From Cyanophora paradoxa (lineage: Eukaryota > Glaucocystophyceae > Cyanophorales > Cyanophoraceae): a DNA stretch of 64,000 bases. A program made the translations under genes and the position numbers. The notes beneath the pieces are model-generated. The model made no database searches and was not told the origin of the DNA. It saw only the letters and a list, made by a program, of their open reading frames with translations. Of the stretch, positions 25,347-36,840 are shown one piece after another. The stretch spans positions 62,001 to 126,000 of the forward strand of contig QPMI01000044.1 of the NCBI GenBank assembly GCA_004431415.1, given 5' to 3'. The stretch's first letter is position 1; each line of letters opens with the position of its first letter.

Positions 25347-28300
25347 TTAAATTCTAATGAAAACGAAGAAAGTGGCGACCTCCAGCTTGGCGGTGAGGCG
25401 CGCGGAGATCTGCCCGCAGAGCTCGTGCCACCTCCGCCCGTACCCCTCCGCCCCGTTCTTGTCTGCGATCGCGAGAAATTAAAGTCACGCAGTTGTCACT
25501 GGCTCGGTGAGTCTCGCAGGCGGAAAAGCCCGATATCGATGGAGCTCAAGGGGCCGCGGGGCGGGACGACGTTATTTTTAGAGTCGGATCGGATTTGCGT
25601 GCGCTTATAATAATTACGTACCCGGGTGGTACTGCTGAAGAGCGGATAGCAGGGCCCGGCGGACCGCCTCGGGGCCCATCCGGGGCTCGAGCTGGCCCGG
25701 CGCCGGCGCCGCCTGCCCCGCGAATCTATCAGTCTCTTGTAGAATCTACTGTGGAATTCGTTTGTTCACCTGCCCCGCGGCCCGCGGCGGATGCGCCGCG
25801 TACACGTGCTGCAGGAGCTCCTGCGGGAATAATGAAAAATGATTGTAGAGGACCAAACTCTAGAACCGAATGAAGTTCAAGTATGTGAAACAAACAGCTG
25901 CAGCCCCCCCCCCCCCCCCCCCCTCCCCCCCCCCCTTCTTTTCTCCTGCGCCTCGAGCTCTCCCCCAGACTACAGGGACGGATCTATTCTTCTCTGTTCT
26001 GATAAGAATGTGAGATCTATATATAGCTAGAACCCGGGCGCCCCTGCCTGCGGCGGCCTCTAAACACATTCTCTTATAACGTTCTATAAAACCTCCTATA
26101 TAAACATCCGTTTATTACTCACCTGGGCGCCCCCGGCGGCGGCGGCGTCCAGCGCGGCCGCCTCTCGCGCGAGGCAGCGGCGGACGGCCTCCGCCTCCAC
26201 CGCCCGCCCCAGCGCCGCGTCCTCCTGCGGAAGAATTCGAAGCTCAAATTTAAAGGAAGAACGGGGAGACGCGCGGGGGCGGAGCGGGCCGGTCAGCGCG
26301 CGGGCGCCGCCGCGCGCACCTCGAGGGCGCGACGCCGCGCGAGCTCGGCGTCCGCCGCAGCCGCTGCCGCCGCGCCGTTGCCGTTTCCAGTGCCGTTGTA
26401 CGCTCCGCCTCCGGCGCCCTTGCGGAGCGCCGCCTGGGACCGATCGTTAGAGAAGAAGGGGGCGGCGGGGGCCAGGGGCGCGCCAGCTCGTTCCACAGCC
26501 GCTCGCACTGCCGCTCGGCCTCGCGCCTCCCCTGCGGCCCGAAGCCCCGTGAGCGGCCCCGTAAGCGGTCGTCCGAGGGGCAAGGGTCCCACAAGGCCGT
26601 CCGAGGTCTAGATCAGACGCCGATCGCGATCGCGGGAGGCGGCGGCTCGCATCCGAGTCGAGGGTTCTAGGGGCTGGGAAGGGCTCCACCAAAGCCCCGT
26701 GAGCGGCCCCGGGTGTGGAGCCAGGGTCCCACATGGCGGTCCTAGGCGATCGCGACCGCGGGGGGCGGCGCGGCATCGCGCGTCAGCGATCGATCGACAC
26801 TGAGGTCTAGATCTAGATCAGACGTCGATCTCGGGATGCGGCAGCAGATTTGAGAGTCAAGGGTTCTAGGGCAGATAATGAGGTCGATCGCGGAGGCGGC
26901 AGCTCAGATTGGAGCCAAGGGTTCTAGGGGCCGGGGAAGGGGCCGGGCGCGCGCTGGCCGGCTCGCCTGCGCCTCGCGCGCCGCTTCGGCCTCGGCGGCC
27001 TCCGCCCGCGCCGCCGCCGCCGCCGCCTCCGCCCGCGCCCGCTCCAGCGCCCCGCGCGCCCGCTCCAGCTGCCGCTCAGATCAGATCAGATCAGATCGGA
27101 TCAGATAGATCAGATCAGAAGCTAGAGCGCCGCGGCCTCCGCCTTGGCCACTCCCAGGCTCGTTCTAGGCGCCCGCCCGCGCACCTCGGCCCTCGTGGCC
27201 TCCAGCTCGGCCAGGGCGCGCCCGGCCGCCCCCTGCGCCTCGTCCCGCTGCTGCTGCCTCGCCGCCAGCTCCTGAGGCGGGGGGTGAGCCAAGGCTAAGC
27301 TCAAGCTAAGCTTAAGCTTGGCTAAGCTTAAGCTTAAGCTTGGCTAAGCTTAAGCTTAAGCTTGGCTGAGCTTAAGCTAAGCTTCAGCTTGAGGTTGGGC
27401 TACTAGGGCGCGCCTGGCCGAGCCGCGCCGCCTGCGCCGCCGCCTCCGCCGCCCGCCGCCGCTCGTCCCGCACGGCCGCCTCCTCGAAGGGCGTCGCGTT
27501 GGGGCCCGCGGGGGCCGGCGGCGCCCCCGAGCGCGCCCCCGCGCGCGCCCCGATTTCGCAGAGGTACACCAGGCTGCCGTCCCCGTCCCCGTCCCCGTCG
27601 CCGTAGGCGCCGGAGGAACGTTCGTCCGCGGGGGAACGGTCGCCTTTCCCCAGCAGCTCGCGCCAGAGGTACGCCCGCAGCGCCGCGGCGCCACCGAAGA
27701 GCAGCGCCGCGGGCCCGCGAGGCGCTTCCCGAGCCCCGTCCGGAGCGATCTCGTCGGCCCGCTGCCTCGGGTCGAGCAGGAGGGCCCCGCCGGGGGGTAC
27801 GGGTCCACCGCGCGCCACGAGCGCGCAGCGGCGGCCGCGGGTAGCCGTGAATAGCCTCAGGGGACCCCACCGCCTCGTCGCGAGAATCGCCCCCGCCGCC
27901 TGGCCGGGAAGTGAGGGGGGGGGTACGGGAGCGGGGGGGGGATACAGGAAGTAGGTCTGGGAGGGGTACACACCGCCGAGGAAAGGAGAAGGGGGCGGGG
28001 CTCGGAGGGGAGGAGGGCCGCGAGGGGGGGTACGTCCCTGACCAGGTCCGCCTCCGTCCCCCGCAGGGCTCCTTGCCCCCCGGCGGCGGCCGCGGCCGCC
28101 TCCGCCTCCTCCAGTGCCTGCCCCGCAGGTCGGCAGGGGTACGAGGTTTCGCCGGGAGAAAACCGCGTACCCTTCCGAGGATCTGGGCCCCGTCGAAGGG
28201 GCCCAGCTCGGGGCGGTCGGCGCGGTGGAGGGCGAGCGCGGCGAAGAGGCAGGCGAGGAGATGGAAGCCGCCGGGGGGGTACGGGGCGGCCGCCGGGCCG

Positions 28301-29045
28301 CCCGCGGAGCGCCGGGGCGCCTCGTGGAAGGCGTCTGACGAGCGGAGCCGATCAGATCAGATCAGATCAGATCAGATCAGATCAGATCGGATCGGAGGCG
28401 GCGCGGGCCGCCCGCACCGTAGAGGGGCAGGCGGGGTATGGACATGTCGCCGAAGACGTCCAGGACGTTGTTGCGAGGCTGCAGCGGGTCCGTCGCGTGC
28501 GCGGCCTGCGGCGCGAGCTCGGGTGAGGGAGGGCGAGGGCGGGCGAGGGGGCGAGCGCGGGGAGCGAGAGACGGGCACCGATGTGCGCCAGACGCATTCG
28601 GGGCCCCCGCTGTACGAGACGCGGAAGCGGAATTCGATCCGGCGGAGGGGCAGGTCGACGAGGAGCTGCCAGCGGCCCTCGCCGGGCCCCGGGAATCGAA
28701 CGGGCTTGAGGTCCAGCTCCCGCAGCCACTGCGCGCGCCTCAGAGAGCGCTGCGAGGCGCATGCACACGCGCGAACGCGCGCACGTGGCGGTCGCCGAAG
28801 GTGCCTGCGACGGACACCGCGACGATCGTCCGATCGGCCGCCGGGTCAGCGTCGCGGTAGGTAAGCTTCGCGGTTTTGAAGCGCAGGCGCGCCTCCGCGA
28901 AGTCGTAGTGCCGCGCCGGCTGCCCCGGCTCCTGCTCCTCGCCGTCGGCGGCCGAGTCGAGGCCGGCCCGCGGCCGCCCGCCGCCGCCGAGGCCATCGAA
29001 CGCCTCGCGCAGGACTTGCCCCACGCGATCGAGCAGGCCTGCCAT
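25347..29045 (-). CDS. J-domain protein with CBM48-like N-terminus and Ala-rich coiled coil
   Basis: I start at ATG 29045 (MAGLLDRVGQVLREAFDG); the frame is also open just upstream. The early exons give VAVSVAGTFGDRH, then RWQLLVDLPLRRIEFRF, and end with PRNNVLDVFGD; the spacing of GTF, W, LP, EFRF and NNVL fits a CBM48/CBM20-type beta-sandwich. A middle region follows (LPGQAAGAILATRRWGPLRL, about 27900) with a GDGDGDG run, then a long Ala/Arg/Glu coiled coil (27490-26120). The last exons (25700-25347) read VRRALLSALQQYHP, then DKNGAEGYGRRWHELCGQIS: the HPD of a J-domain is made by splicing CCG-G to AC-AAG. J-domains stimulate Hsp70; the N-terminal module would tether it to a glucan or a kinase-like partner. 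Family unknown; stop TAA at 25347-25349. Confidence 0.6.
25905..25936. repeat. Poly-C tract in intron
   Basis: A C run interrupted once by a T, inside the J-domain gene. On the sense (minus) strand it is poly-G. Confidence 0.85.
27076..27119 (-). repeat. CTGAT pentamer array before a 3' splice site
   Basis: On the minus strand CTGATCTGATC-type units run for about 44 bp and end 7 nt before the acceptor GCGGCAG that precedes the LERARGALERAR exon. CTGAT matches a CTRAY branch-point consensus. Confidence 0.7.
27297..27390. repeat. AAGCTT-rich palindromic ladder in an intron
   Basis: Repeats of CTAAGCTTAAGCTTAAGCTT and close variants separated by GG lie within an intron of the J-domain gene. 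The block is its own reverse complement in large part. Confidence 0.85.
28351..28392 (-). repeat. CTGAT pentamer array before a 3' splice site
   Basis: About eight tandem GATCA units on the plus strand (TGATC on the sense strand). The array ends about 15 nt before the acceptor CTCGTCAG of the following exon (ACGCCTTCCACGAG). This is where a branch point is expected. Confidence 0.75.
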
Positions 29046-29694
29046 GTGCAACTGCACGCCTCAGCTCCGAGGTGCCGGCATCGCGCGCCGCGCGGATGGA
29101 TCGAGGCTGGAGCCGCTGGACACTGAGTCGCTCTGCTGGCTCCCCTCGCGTGCGGGGACGCTCAAAGGCCTTAGCTATCGCTCAGGAGGCGACCTGCACG
29201 CCCGCCTGCAGCTGGAAACGGCAAGCTCTTTTTGAACGACCTCCTAGCGCGAAGCTGCAGCTGCGCGCCGCGTCGGCCGAGAAGCGTGCCGACAAGCTCA
29301 TGATCAGCTCAATGGTCTATCCGAGCTGTTCATGCAGCGCGCGGCTGCGCAAGCGCAGGTAAAGCTTAAGTACCAGGCTCGAAGTACCATTCGCTTCGGT
29401 ACCCTGCTACCACCGCCTAGCTATATATAGTTGGCGCCTACCAGTACCACCGTACCGCCACGCGTACGGCGCCACCGCGCAGCGTATGCCGCGACGCAGC
29501 CGCGTATACGCTGGCAATGCCTGGCATGGGCGCTGGGCGCTGGCGCCCGACGCGCGCCTCCCGAGTCCCGAGTCCCGACTCCCGAGGTCTAGGCCTAGGC
29601 TAGGCCCGTGGCCCCGGCGCAGGCGCGGCTCTCCCGCTGGCGGCGCTAACGATCCGGTAGAGAATAATAATGATAATGATAATGAAAGCGGAGG
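29046..29694. other. Intergenic region between two minus-strand genes
   Basis: It contains the putative 5' flank of the J-domain gene and the 3' flank of the 29695 gene, with palindromic words, GGTACC/GTACCA repeats (29370-29460) and an AATAATAATGATAATGATAA run (29665-29684). No gene seen. Confidence 0.6.
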
Positions 29695-31640
29695 TCAAGC
29701 GAGGAGGAGGGTCGCGCCGCTCTGGAGGCCCAGCCCGCCCCCCTCGCCCAGCGCCACGCAGGCCGTCCCCGCCGCGCACGAGGCGGGGCGCGCCGCCGTC
29801 CGCGGCGTCTGCGAAGCCAAGTCAAGAAAAGGGGGGGAGGAAGTGGACAGGGGTGCACGCACCGCCGCCGTGAACGAGACGTCCACGGCCCAGATCTGCT
29901 CCGGCGCGTTCGTGAAAAGGGACAGGTAGGCGAGGGACCTGGCGTAGGGGCGGCCGGTGTCAGAGGGGGGTACAGCGGCTTCTTGGGCCGGGAGGGGGTA
30001 CCGGGGCGGGTCGATGGACATGCCGGCGAGCCATGGGTCGGGAGTTGTCACCGGGCCACACCTGGTAGGGGGGTCAAGGAGAAAGAGGGGGTACAGGGCG
30101 CAATGCGAATGGGTACATTATGGTCGATACGAGCCCTGCGGCGACCGCCAGCCCCGGTCAAGAGGAGGAGGGGTAGAAGGGGGGAGGAGGGGGGGGGGGG
30201 GGGGCGGGAAGGGCCCGCACCGGTACGCAGATTCATCTTTCGGAGGCACTGGGGCTTGAGCTGCACGCGCAGGCGGGCGGAGCGGGATCGGATCGGGGGT
30301 ACAGGCGCGGGTGGGGGGGGTGGGGGGAGGGGCATGAGAGGGGTAAGAGCTCGCCTCCGCGAAGAAGAGCGTGTCCCCGGGCCCGTGTCGGTCGCGAGGA
30401 GTACTCCCGGAGCGATCTGCATACACCCTGAGATCCAAGCGTATCTGGGGCCGCGGGCCGGGCGGGGTACCTCGATGATGGCCGCCAGCGTCTCGGACAG
30501 AAGCGCGTTTGTGCCTGCGGGATATGACGGCTCGGTTTGACGGGCCCTGATCTTGAAGGGAAGGAGGCCTAGGAAAGACAGGAGGCGCACCTGTGCCGTC
30601 GGCATAGCCAGTAATGACCCCCCATTGCCCCGCGATCGCAACGGGGGTACTCCAAGCTGCGCGAGGAGCGAGGTCCGATCGGTCGGGGGCCGGGATTAGG
30701 GGTGGGGGGTACGGGGCCACGCACTGAGTAGGTCCGTTTTAAAGAGCTGCCCGTGGGCGTAGAAGTAGAAAGTCACGTGATCGAGGCCGATACCCTGCAG
30801 AGCAAAGCGATTCGCTCGGCTGGGGGGGGCAAATGCGGGGTACAGGGCGTAACGGACCATGCCGACCGGATGGACCCCGGACGGGGTCAGAAGCGGGGTA
30901 TCGACGTATCTGTCGCTCATGCGGACGCGCCTGATCCGACCGTCCGAGACACCCGTCGATCCCTGGGCTGCGCAGCCGCGGGCGGTCAGAGGCCAGGGGA
31001 GGGGTACAGGTGAAGGAAGAAGGAAATGGGGTTTTTGGCTTACATATGTACATGTATTTACACAAGGAGTCCAGGATGATGGGTTTCCCTGGAAGGCGCC
31101 CAGAACGTCACGTCAGGGCCCCAGGACGCTAGATCAGATCAGATCTGACCTTCAGGTACGATGAGCGCGGATTCCCCGACCTCGTCCGTAGTGCCTGGAG
31201 TGCTGACGACTCCGACAAAGATCGCTGCGGGCCGCGCGGAATGAAGGCTGGAATTTGATCGCGCGCGGCGCGCGGCGCGCGGCTGCGGCTGGGCCCCGGG
31301 GGCGCACGGGAATTCGCAGGATCCGCGTACGTCGCGTTGTCATCGATATCCGTCGTCATGTTGACTCTGACAATGACCGTTGACCCGGGACCGACGACGT
31401 AGAGTTGTTTCGTAGCGGCACAATAAACGCTGCTCCGGGGATTGGTGATGCCCCACGTCATCCGCACCGCGCCTGCGATGTGCGCTAGTGAGCGCGGCCT
31501 TCGCTTTCGCGTTTGCGAAGCATCGGACCCTCATAAGCGAAGCTGTAGGCGGAGCACGGGGCGAGGAGAAGGAACACCGCGGCCGCGGCGAGGGACGCCG
31601 CAAGAGGCCACGGCGAACTCCGCTTGCAGTCTAATGCTAC
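29695..31640 (-). CDS. Secreted or membrane glycoprotein of unknown function
   Basis: A signal-peptide-like exon (about 31625-31510) reads WPLAASLAAAAVFLLLAPCS. Later exons include TWGITNPRSSVYCAATKQLY and VVGPGSTVIVRVNMTTDID (about 31450-31340, with sequons NMT and NAT), AIFVGVVSTPGTTDEVGES (about 31210), VSDRYVDTPLLTPSGVHPVG with ANRFALQGIGLDHVTFYFYA (about 30915-30745), DPWLAGMSIDPPRY (about 30040), TGRPYARSLAYLSLFTNAPE and IWAVDVSFTAA (about 29960-29870), then a tail to a TGA at 29695. Its introns carry GTACCCC words. The start is not fixed: coding may extend upstream of the signal exon. I recognise no family. Presence of a signal peptide and sequons suggests the secretory route. Confidence 0.5.
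31129..31149 (-). repeat. Short CTGAT array, possibly a very short intron
   Basis: Sense strand GTCAGATCTGATCTGATCTAG begins GT and ends AG. It sits between the exon ending ESALIVPE and the next open stretch. It may be a very small intron or the 3' part of one whose donor is the GTACCTGAAG just before it. Confidence 0.4.
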
Positions 31641-32086
31641 TGCGCTGCAAGCAGTATCTCCGTTCGTGCGGCCAATGCAATGGCGCCGGCGATGCCATGA
31701 CGCTGCTGCTGACGCCGCCTACGCGCCACCGCTGACTTGGAGCCCTATCGATATCGCTCGCCTCGCCCACGGTGTCGTTCTTGAGTTGGCGTACGACCAG
31801 CGTGTGCCCCGCCAGTCCGGGCAATATAAATAGTTCGCGCTGGAGTGCTAGCTGAGGTGCTGCCACGTACCGTGCTGGGCTGCAGGATAGGATACAGCGG
31901 CGGGCTCGGCTAACGCCCTGTACCCAGGGAGGCCCTCCTGCCAGTCTCCTGGCCTGGCTCTCGGAGATCTCTCGCCACTGGCCCGGCACATCAACATGGC
32001 GCACGAGAAGCGTCGGTAGTTCGCGGACGACACAGCGCACCCCAGCGCCAGACCGCGCTCGGAGCCCGTTGGTCAGTTAGCGGGCA
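31641..32086. promoter_or_regulatory. Divergent intergenic region
   Basis: This interval lies between the start of a minus-strand gene and the ATG of a plus-strand gene, so it should hold both promoters. No TATA-like or other defined element was recognised. The exact left border depends on the unresolved start of the glycoprotein gene. Confidence 0.4.
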
Positions 32087-33891
32087 ATGGAGAAGGCGGA
32101 GGAGCGGCGCGGCCGCAAGCTCTGCGGTTGCTACTGTGCGCCACACGGCGACGTGTACCTCTGGACGAGCTTCGCACTCCTCTTCGTCGCTTTCGTCTTG
32201 CAGCCCATAGGTGCGGCCGCGCCGGCCGCCCACCGCCCGCCTGCTCGGACTTATGTGCGCCTCTTTCGAGCCGACCTCCCTGACCGCCGCGGCCGCCCCG
32301 CAGCGCTCGGAACGCGCGGCTGGTCCACGTCGTCAATGAAGTACTGCGCTGGCAACGTGAGTCCCTTTAAAACACGCCGAGCGTTCGCTGCTATCGAAGA
32401 CCGCCCCGCGGGGCCGCGGGAGGCGGGCCGGATCCCGAGGCTCGCTGCGCCGCTGACCGCCCGTCCGCCCGCCCGCCCGCCCATAGTACTGCGGCGCGCC
32501 CACGTATGTGCGCTTCAAAGTCGGGCTGTTCGCTGTGGCGGTCGAGGACAACCCGAGCAGTGCGCCCTCGGGCCAATGCGTCGCCGCGCCGCACGACCTC
32601 TTCTGACCCCTGCCCGCCTCGCCTCTGCAGTCGCGCCGCTGGCATCCGGAACGTACCAGGTGCCGCAGCGCCTCCGAAAACGATTCGATGCGCTTCGCTT
32701 CGAATCGAATCCTCGCGCGCAGTTCAAGGACTGCAGCGCCTTCTCGGTGGACGAGTACGTGTCCGGCCGCTGGGGCTGCAGCGAGCTGCAGAAGAGCGGC
32801 GCGGCCGCCTTCGCGCTGGGCCTCGTCTCGCTGGTCCTGGACCTGGCACTCCTCTTCCTGGCCTGGCGCGAGCTCGCCAGGCCGGAGGCGAGCCGCGAGC
32901 GCGAGCACGGGGCGGTCCCGGCCCGCGCCGCCCTCTCCGCCGCCGCCGGCTTCAGCGCCGTTCTCCAGTTCATCTCGTTCGTCGTCTGGCGCGCGAACGG
33001 TGCGCGGAGCCGCGTCTGCCATTCCAGTATCTCCGCTCAATCATGACTCGGCCTCCGCAGCGCACGAGAAGCTCGCTCCGTTCCTCTCCTGGGTGCCCCA
33101 CCTTTCCTCGCCCTGCCCGCTCCCGCCCGCGCCGCCGGCCGGCCCGCTCACCCGTGGGGTCGCAGTGGGCGACCCTGACCAAGACCGACGAATGGGTCTA
33201 CTTCCCGGGTACGCCGGGCCGCCCGGGCCCGGGCGTGGGTACACCGCTGAAGCCCTTTGCGTGCGCGCCCGCAGGGTACAGCCACTCCCTCGCCGTTACA
33301 GCTTTCGTTCTACTGGTAGCGGTGCGCGCTGGCGGGGTGGGAGGCGGGGCGTACCGCGTCTCAAGAGGGGGGGTACGGGATCCGACGCGCCTCTTTCTTG
33401 TCCGCAGAGCTCCGCTGGTTTCGGGTTCTCGGCATGCAACGTTCGCGGCACCGCCCGCGAGTCCCGCCGCGGCCGCGCGGTGCGCCCCCTCGTTTTCTTG
33501 TTAACCCTGTACCCCCTGAACCCCTTTTCCCCGGCAGTACCGTAAGGCAAACACGACGCCACCTCCTCCCCCTGCCTCGCTCGACGGGCCACTACCCCCC
33601 CTCAACGGCTCCAGCCCCGGGGTGCGCCTCGCTTCTTCCCTCTCGAAGTCTTCGTTCGATGCGAGCCGTCCCGGGTCCGAGCAGGTACCTCCCCATTTCG
33701 CAAACCTGCCCGTACCCCCCGCGCCCGCGGGCGCCCCGCAGGCCTCCTGGGAGCCCGTCTTCCAGGCCCCGCAGAGGCCCTACGAGGCCTCCCGTGTACC
33801 CCCCAGGACCCCCGAGCCCGTCCCAAGCGAGCCCTGGGTGCCCCCGCCCCGGGTCCCTGGCCCAGTTCCCGAGCCGATTGCTGTCTATTAG
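32087..33891 (+). CDS. Four-helix (claudin/SUR7-like topology) membrane protein with Pro-rich tail, copy 1
   Basis: ATG at 32087 (MEKAEERRGRKLCGCYCAP). Helices: LWTSFALLFVAFVLQPI near residue 25; then a Cys-containing loop (MKYCAGN, YCGAPTYVRFKVGLF, CSAFSVDEYVSGRWGC, about 32340-32790); SLVLDLALLFLAW (about 32830-32870); AAAGFSAVLQFISFVVW (about 32940-32990); YSHSLAVTAFVLL (about 33275-33312). A long Pro-rich cytoplasmic-type tail follows, ending PVPEPIAVY and a TAG at 33889-33891. First-loop GLF plus paired Cys recalls the claudin/PMP22/SUR7 fold, but this is topology rather than a family match. Introns begin GTGCGG, GTGAGT or GTACGCC and carry GTACCCC words. It is followed 560 bp later by a paralogue in the same orientation. 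Confidence 0.65.
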
Positions 33892-34450
33892 CTCGGCGAC
33901 TTGCCCTGCTAGCGCTGTTCTAAAGTTTTGCGCTTGAAGCTCATTTATTGTAGCGCTAGCTATATAGCCCCGTGTTGTTCTTTTATTTTCCTCTCCTGAA
34001 ATCAAATTGCAGCGTGACGGGGACGCGATCGCGGGAATTCAATTGCAAATGCGCGCGCGTCGGGCGGCCCGAATCCGCCGGCGCCCGGGCGGACTCGGGC
34101 CTGCGCATGCGGCGCGGCCGCGTTAGCTATAGAAGGCTGCGAGCTTGAGCTGGCAGCTGCAGGCTGCAGTCCTGGCCATGGTGCGCGTGTACGAATTGAA
34201 CCAGCCGCTGATCATGAGCTCGCCGAGTCGGCTTCATGATCAAGGCTTGCCAGGCTTGGCCCAGTGGGCCCGGGGCTTGCCGGCTCGCCCATTGGGGGTA
34301 CAATAGCGCCGTCCTCCTTCTGCGACACGTAGGGGCCGCTGGCGCTGCCGCAGTGCTTCTGTAGCTCAAGCGCAAGCCGCCGGCGCGCTGTGGCGCCGGT
34401 AAGAGCACACGAACCGGGCGCGGCACGCGTGAAGGCGAGCTAAGAGCGAG
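33892..34450. other. Intergenic region between tandem membrane-protein genes
   Basis: No gene seen. It includes short palindromes (TGATCATGAGCTC near 34209, CAGCTGCAGGCTGCAG near 34150) and presumably the promoter of the 34451 gene. Confidence 0.6.
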
Positions 34451-36840
34451 ATGAGCTACTGTGGTGAGTCCCGCGCGGATTTGTGATGCCCTAGGCTGGT
34501 GCCATACTCTTCTTTAACATTTAAACCGCGCTCGCCCTCGGGGACGGCGCTGGCCTCCGATCCACGATTCAACGCCCGCCAGCCGAGCGCCCCCCGCCAG
34601 CTTCCGAGGAGCTTCCGTCCTCTAGCTGAGCTCCAGGCGATTCGTTTCCTGTTAGATTGTACAACCGCCTCCAACGGCGACCGAGCGGGGCCTGCCGATC
34701 CCGCTCGGCTGCCAAGCTGACCCGGCGCAGTGCTGCATACGGCGAATTTCTTCATATTCATCTCCGTGCTATTCACGCCTCTCGCGCTGGGTGCGACACG
34801 TCCAGCCGCCCGCTCGAAGACAAAACGGCCGCGTGGCGCCCGCGTCTCCGCCCCGCGTCCCTGCTGACTCTCCCCAAACGCTCCCAGGCACTCGCTTGTG
34901 GACCCGAGAATACGTGCGCACGCGCGCATCGCCCGACGGAAGCCCCCGCCTGACTTCGGCGCTTCCCTCCGCGCCTCGCTCGCGCAGTTGAACTATGTAG
35001 GAGTGCAGGCGACGGGCTCGGGGACAGTCTTCGCGCAGAAGGACTCCTTCTTAGGCTTCGGCCTCTTCGCGATGGTCGTCGATGGGAACCCCAACACATT
35101 CCCCCTCCGCGACGGGACGTACTCGTACGCCAACTGCAACGGGAACAGGTACCCCCCTCCCCCTGCGTTCCCCCTCACCCCCCTCTCCGCCCGACGCACC
35201 CGCGCAGCATCTACGAATACTCCTCGGCCACCCCCACCTGGGGCTGCCGTGGTCCGTCCCCCACGCCCCGTGGTCGCACCGTCGGGGCGCCCTGACCGTC
35301 GGGCGGGGGGCAGAGGTCTACCAGGCTGGCGCCGCCACCTTCGCCATGTGCCTCATCGGTACGCCGCGCCGCGCCGCGCCGCGCCGCCCCGCGACGCGAT
35401 GCCCGCGCCCCCCCATCAACGCTCCTCGCCGTGCCTGGAGCCCCACTCGGCAACCCTTAGCCCTAGCCTGCCCTCAGCTCCCCCTACCCCCCTCACTCCT
35501 GCCCTCTAGTTTCGAGTCTTGCCCCCCCCCCCCCCCCCCCCCCCCCCCCATCCCCTCCCCCGGACCTGACTTCGCTCGCGGGCAGCGCTCCTGATCTACG
35601 CGGCCCTCTTCCTCGTGATCCTCATCTTCACCGGCTGCTCGGTGCGCCTGCTCGTGGAAATGCAGTTAGAAAGATATCTATCTAATCTATGACTATCTAT
35701 CTATAGATATGCCTTTCTATCTCTCTATCTATCTATCTATCTATGGAAAGCTAGACAGATGGATATCTGAAAGATAGATAGGCCAACCGCGCGCTGTTCC
35801 GCGCACCGCCCGCTGTTCCGCGCACCGCGTGCCGCGCCGCTGACCGACCGAGCGCGCGCCGCGCCGCGCCGCGCCGCCGCGCCGCGCAGGGGGCGAAGGG
35901 CACGCGGTGGTACTCGCACACGGGATCCATGGCCGCCGTCCTCTGGCTCCTCCCGATCGCCATCATCTTCCAGCTCATCGGCGTCCTCGTCTGGCTCGGA
36001 AAGGGTGCGGGAGGGAGGGGGTACGGGGAGGCGAGGCGTGGGGGGGTACGCGTGTGCGGGGTACTAGTCCATTCTTGCCTCGCTAGGGCCGCGCTGGCGC
36101 GGTCTTGCACTCTGCCGGCACCCCTTCCCCTGCACCTTGCTCTTCTCGGCTCGGCGAGGGAGTTGACGCGCCTCCTTTCGGCGCAGGCAACGCGGCCGCG
36201 AAGGACTTCGGGAGCTGGTGGGCCACCACTGCCTTCGGGTACGCGATTCTTGAGGCGGGGTAGTCCCCTTCTGTCCGGGCGAACGTTCAACTTCGTTCGC
36301 AGGCCGCTGGGCGTGCTCCACACGCTCTCCTCGAGCTACGCGCTCGCCTGCGCCTCGCTCGCCTCGGCCGGGCTCGCCTGGATTCTATTTTTAGGCTGCT
36401 ACATCTCGATGCGGAAGGGTACGCGCCAGAATATGGCGCCGGCCTTCGACGGGCTCCCGGCCGCCCCGCCCATCGACCACGTCGTCGCTTCCCACCCGAC
36501 CGCCGGCACGGAGTACGGCATTGGGCCCGAGACGAAGGTCGGGGCGCGCATTCCGGCCGCCCCCGTACCCCCCGCCGTCGCCGGCTACAACCCGGTCCCG
36601 GTCCAGTACCCCCCTCCGTACTCCCCTCCCGCCCCCGGGGCGCCCGCGGCCCCCCAGCCCACGTACCCCTCGCCCTGGTCCCCGTCGGCCCCGCCTGCCA
36701 CCACCGCGAACGTTTTCAACGCCTCCGCCGGCCTGCCGGAGCCGGCGTACCCTCCTCAGCAGTCCTTCGACAACTACGGTGCCCCCCCGCCGCCCGCTGG
36801 GGGGTACGCATACGGGCCTCCCCCTCCCGGCCCCTTCTAG
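34451..36840 (+). CDS. Four-helix membrane protein with Pro/Tyr-rich tail, copy 2
   Basis: Tiny first exon ATGAGCTACTGTG, then a donor GTGAGT. The second exon (34732-34780) gives helix 1, HTANFFIFISVLFTPLALG. The loop exon reads LNYVGVQATGSG and SFLGFGLFAMVVDGNP, with NCNGN, and parallels the GLF loop of the upstream gene. Helix 2 is LIYAALFLVILIFTGCSVRL (35585-35650), helix 3 AAVLWLLPIAIIFQLIGVLV (35932-35995), helix 4 SLASAGLAWILFLGCY (about 36355-36405). The tail holds VQYPPPYSPP, EPAYPPQQSFDNYG and GYAYGPPPPGPF, that is, PPxY-like sites that could bind WW domains. The stop TAG is at 36838-36840. Same orientation and topology as the upstream gene, so a tandem duplication is likely. Function unknown. 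Confidence 0.65.
35523..35549. repeat. Poly-C tract in intron
   Basis: An almost unbroken C run in the intron before the LIYAALFLVIL exon, acting as an extreme polypyrimidine stretch. Confidence 0.9.
35671..35785. repeat. TATC/GATA microsatellite in intron
   Basis: Imperfect TATC repeats (CTATCTATCTATCTATCTAT core near 35724-35743), ending in GATAGATAGG on the other strand, lie between helix 2 and helix 3 exons. Confidence 0.9.

Noticed and set aside
25626-25690. J-domain with HPG instead of HPD
   Set aside because: The Gly appears only when reading through the intron; splicing restores Asp and HPDKN.
27911-28864. 317-codon plus-strand ORF
   Set aside because: Antisense shadow of the J-domain gene; Arg/Gly-rich, and it translates the CTGAT array.
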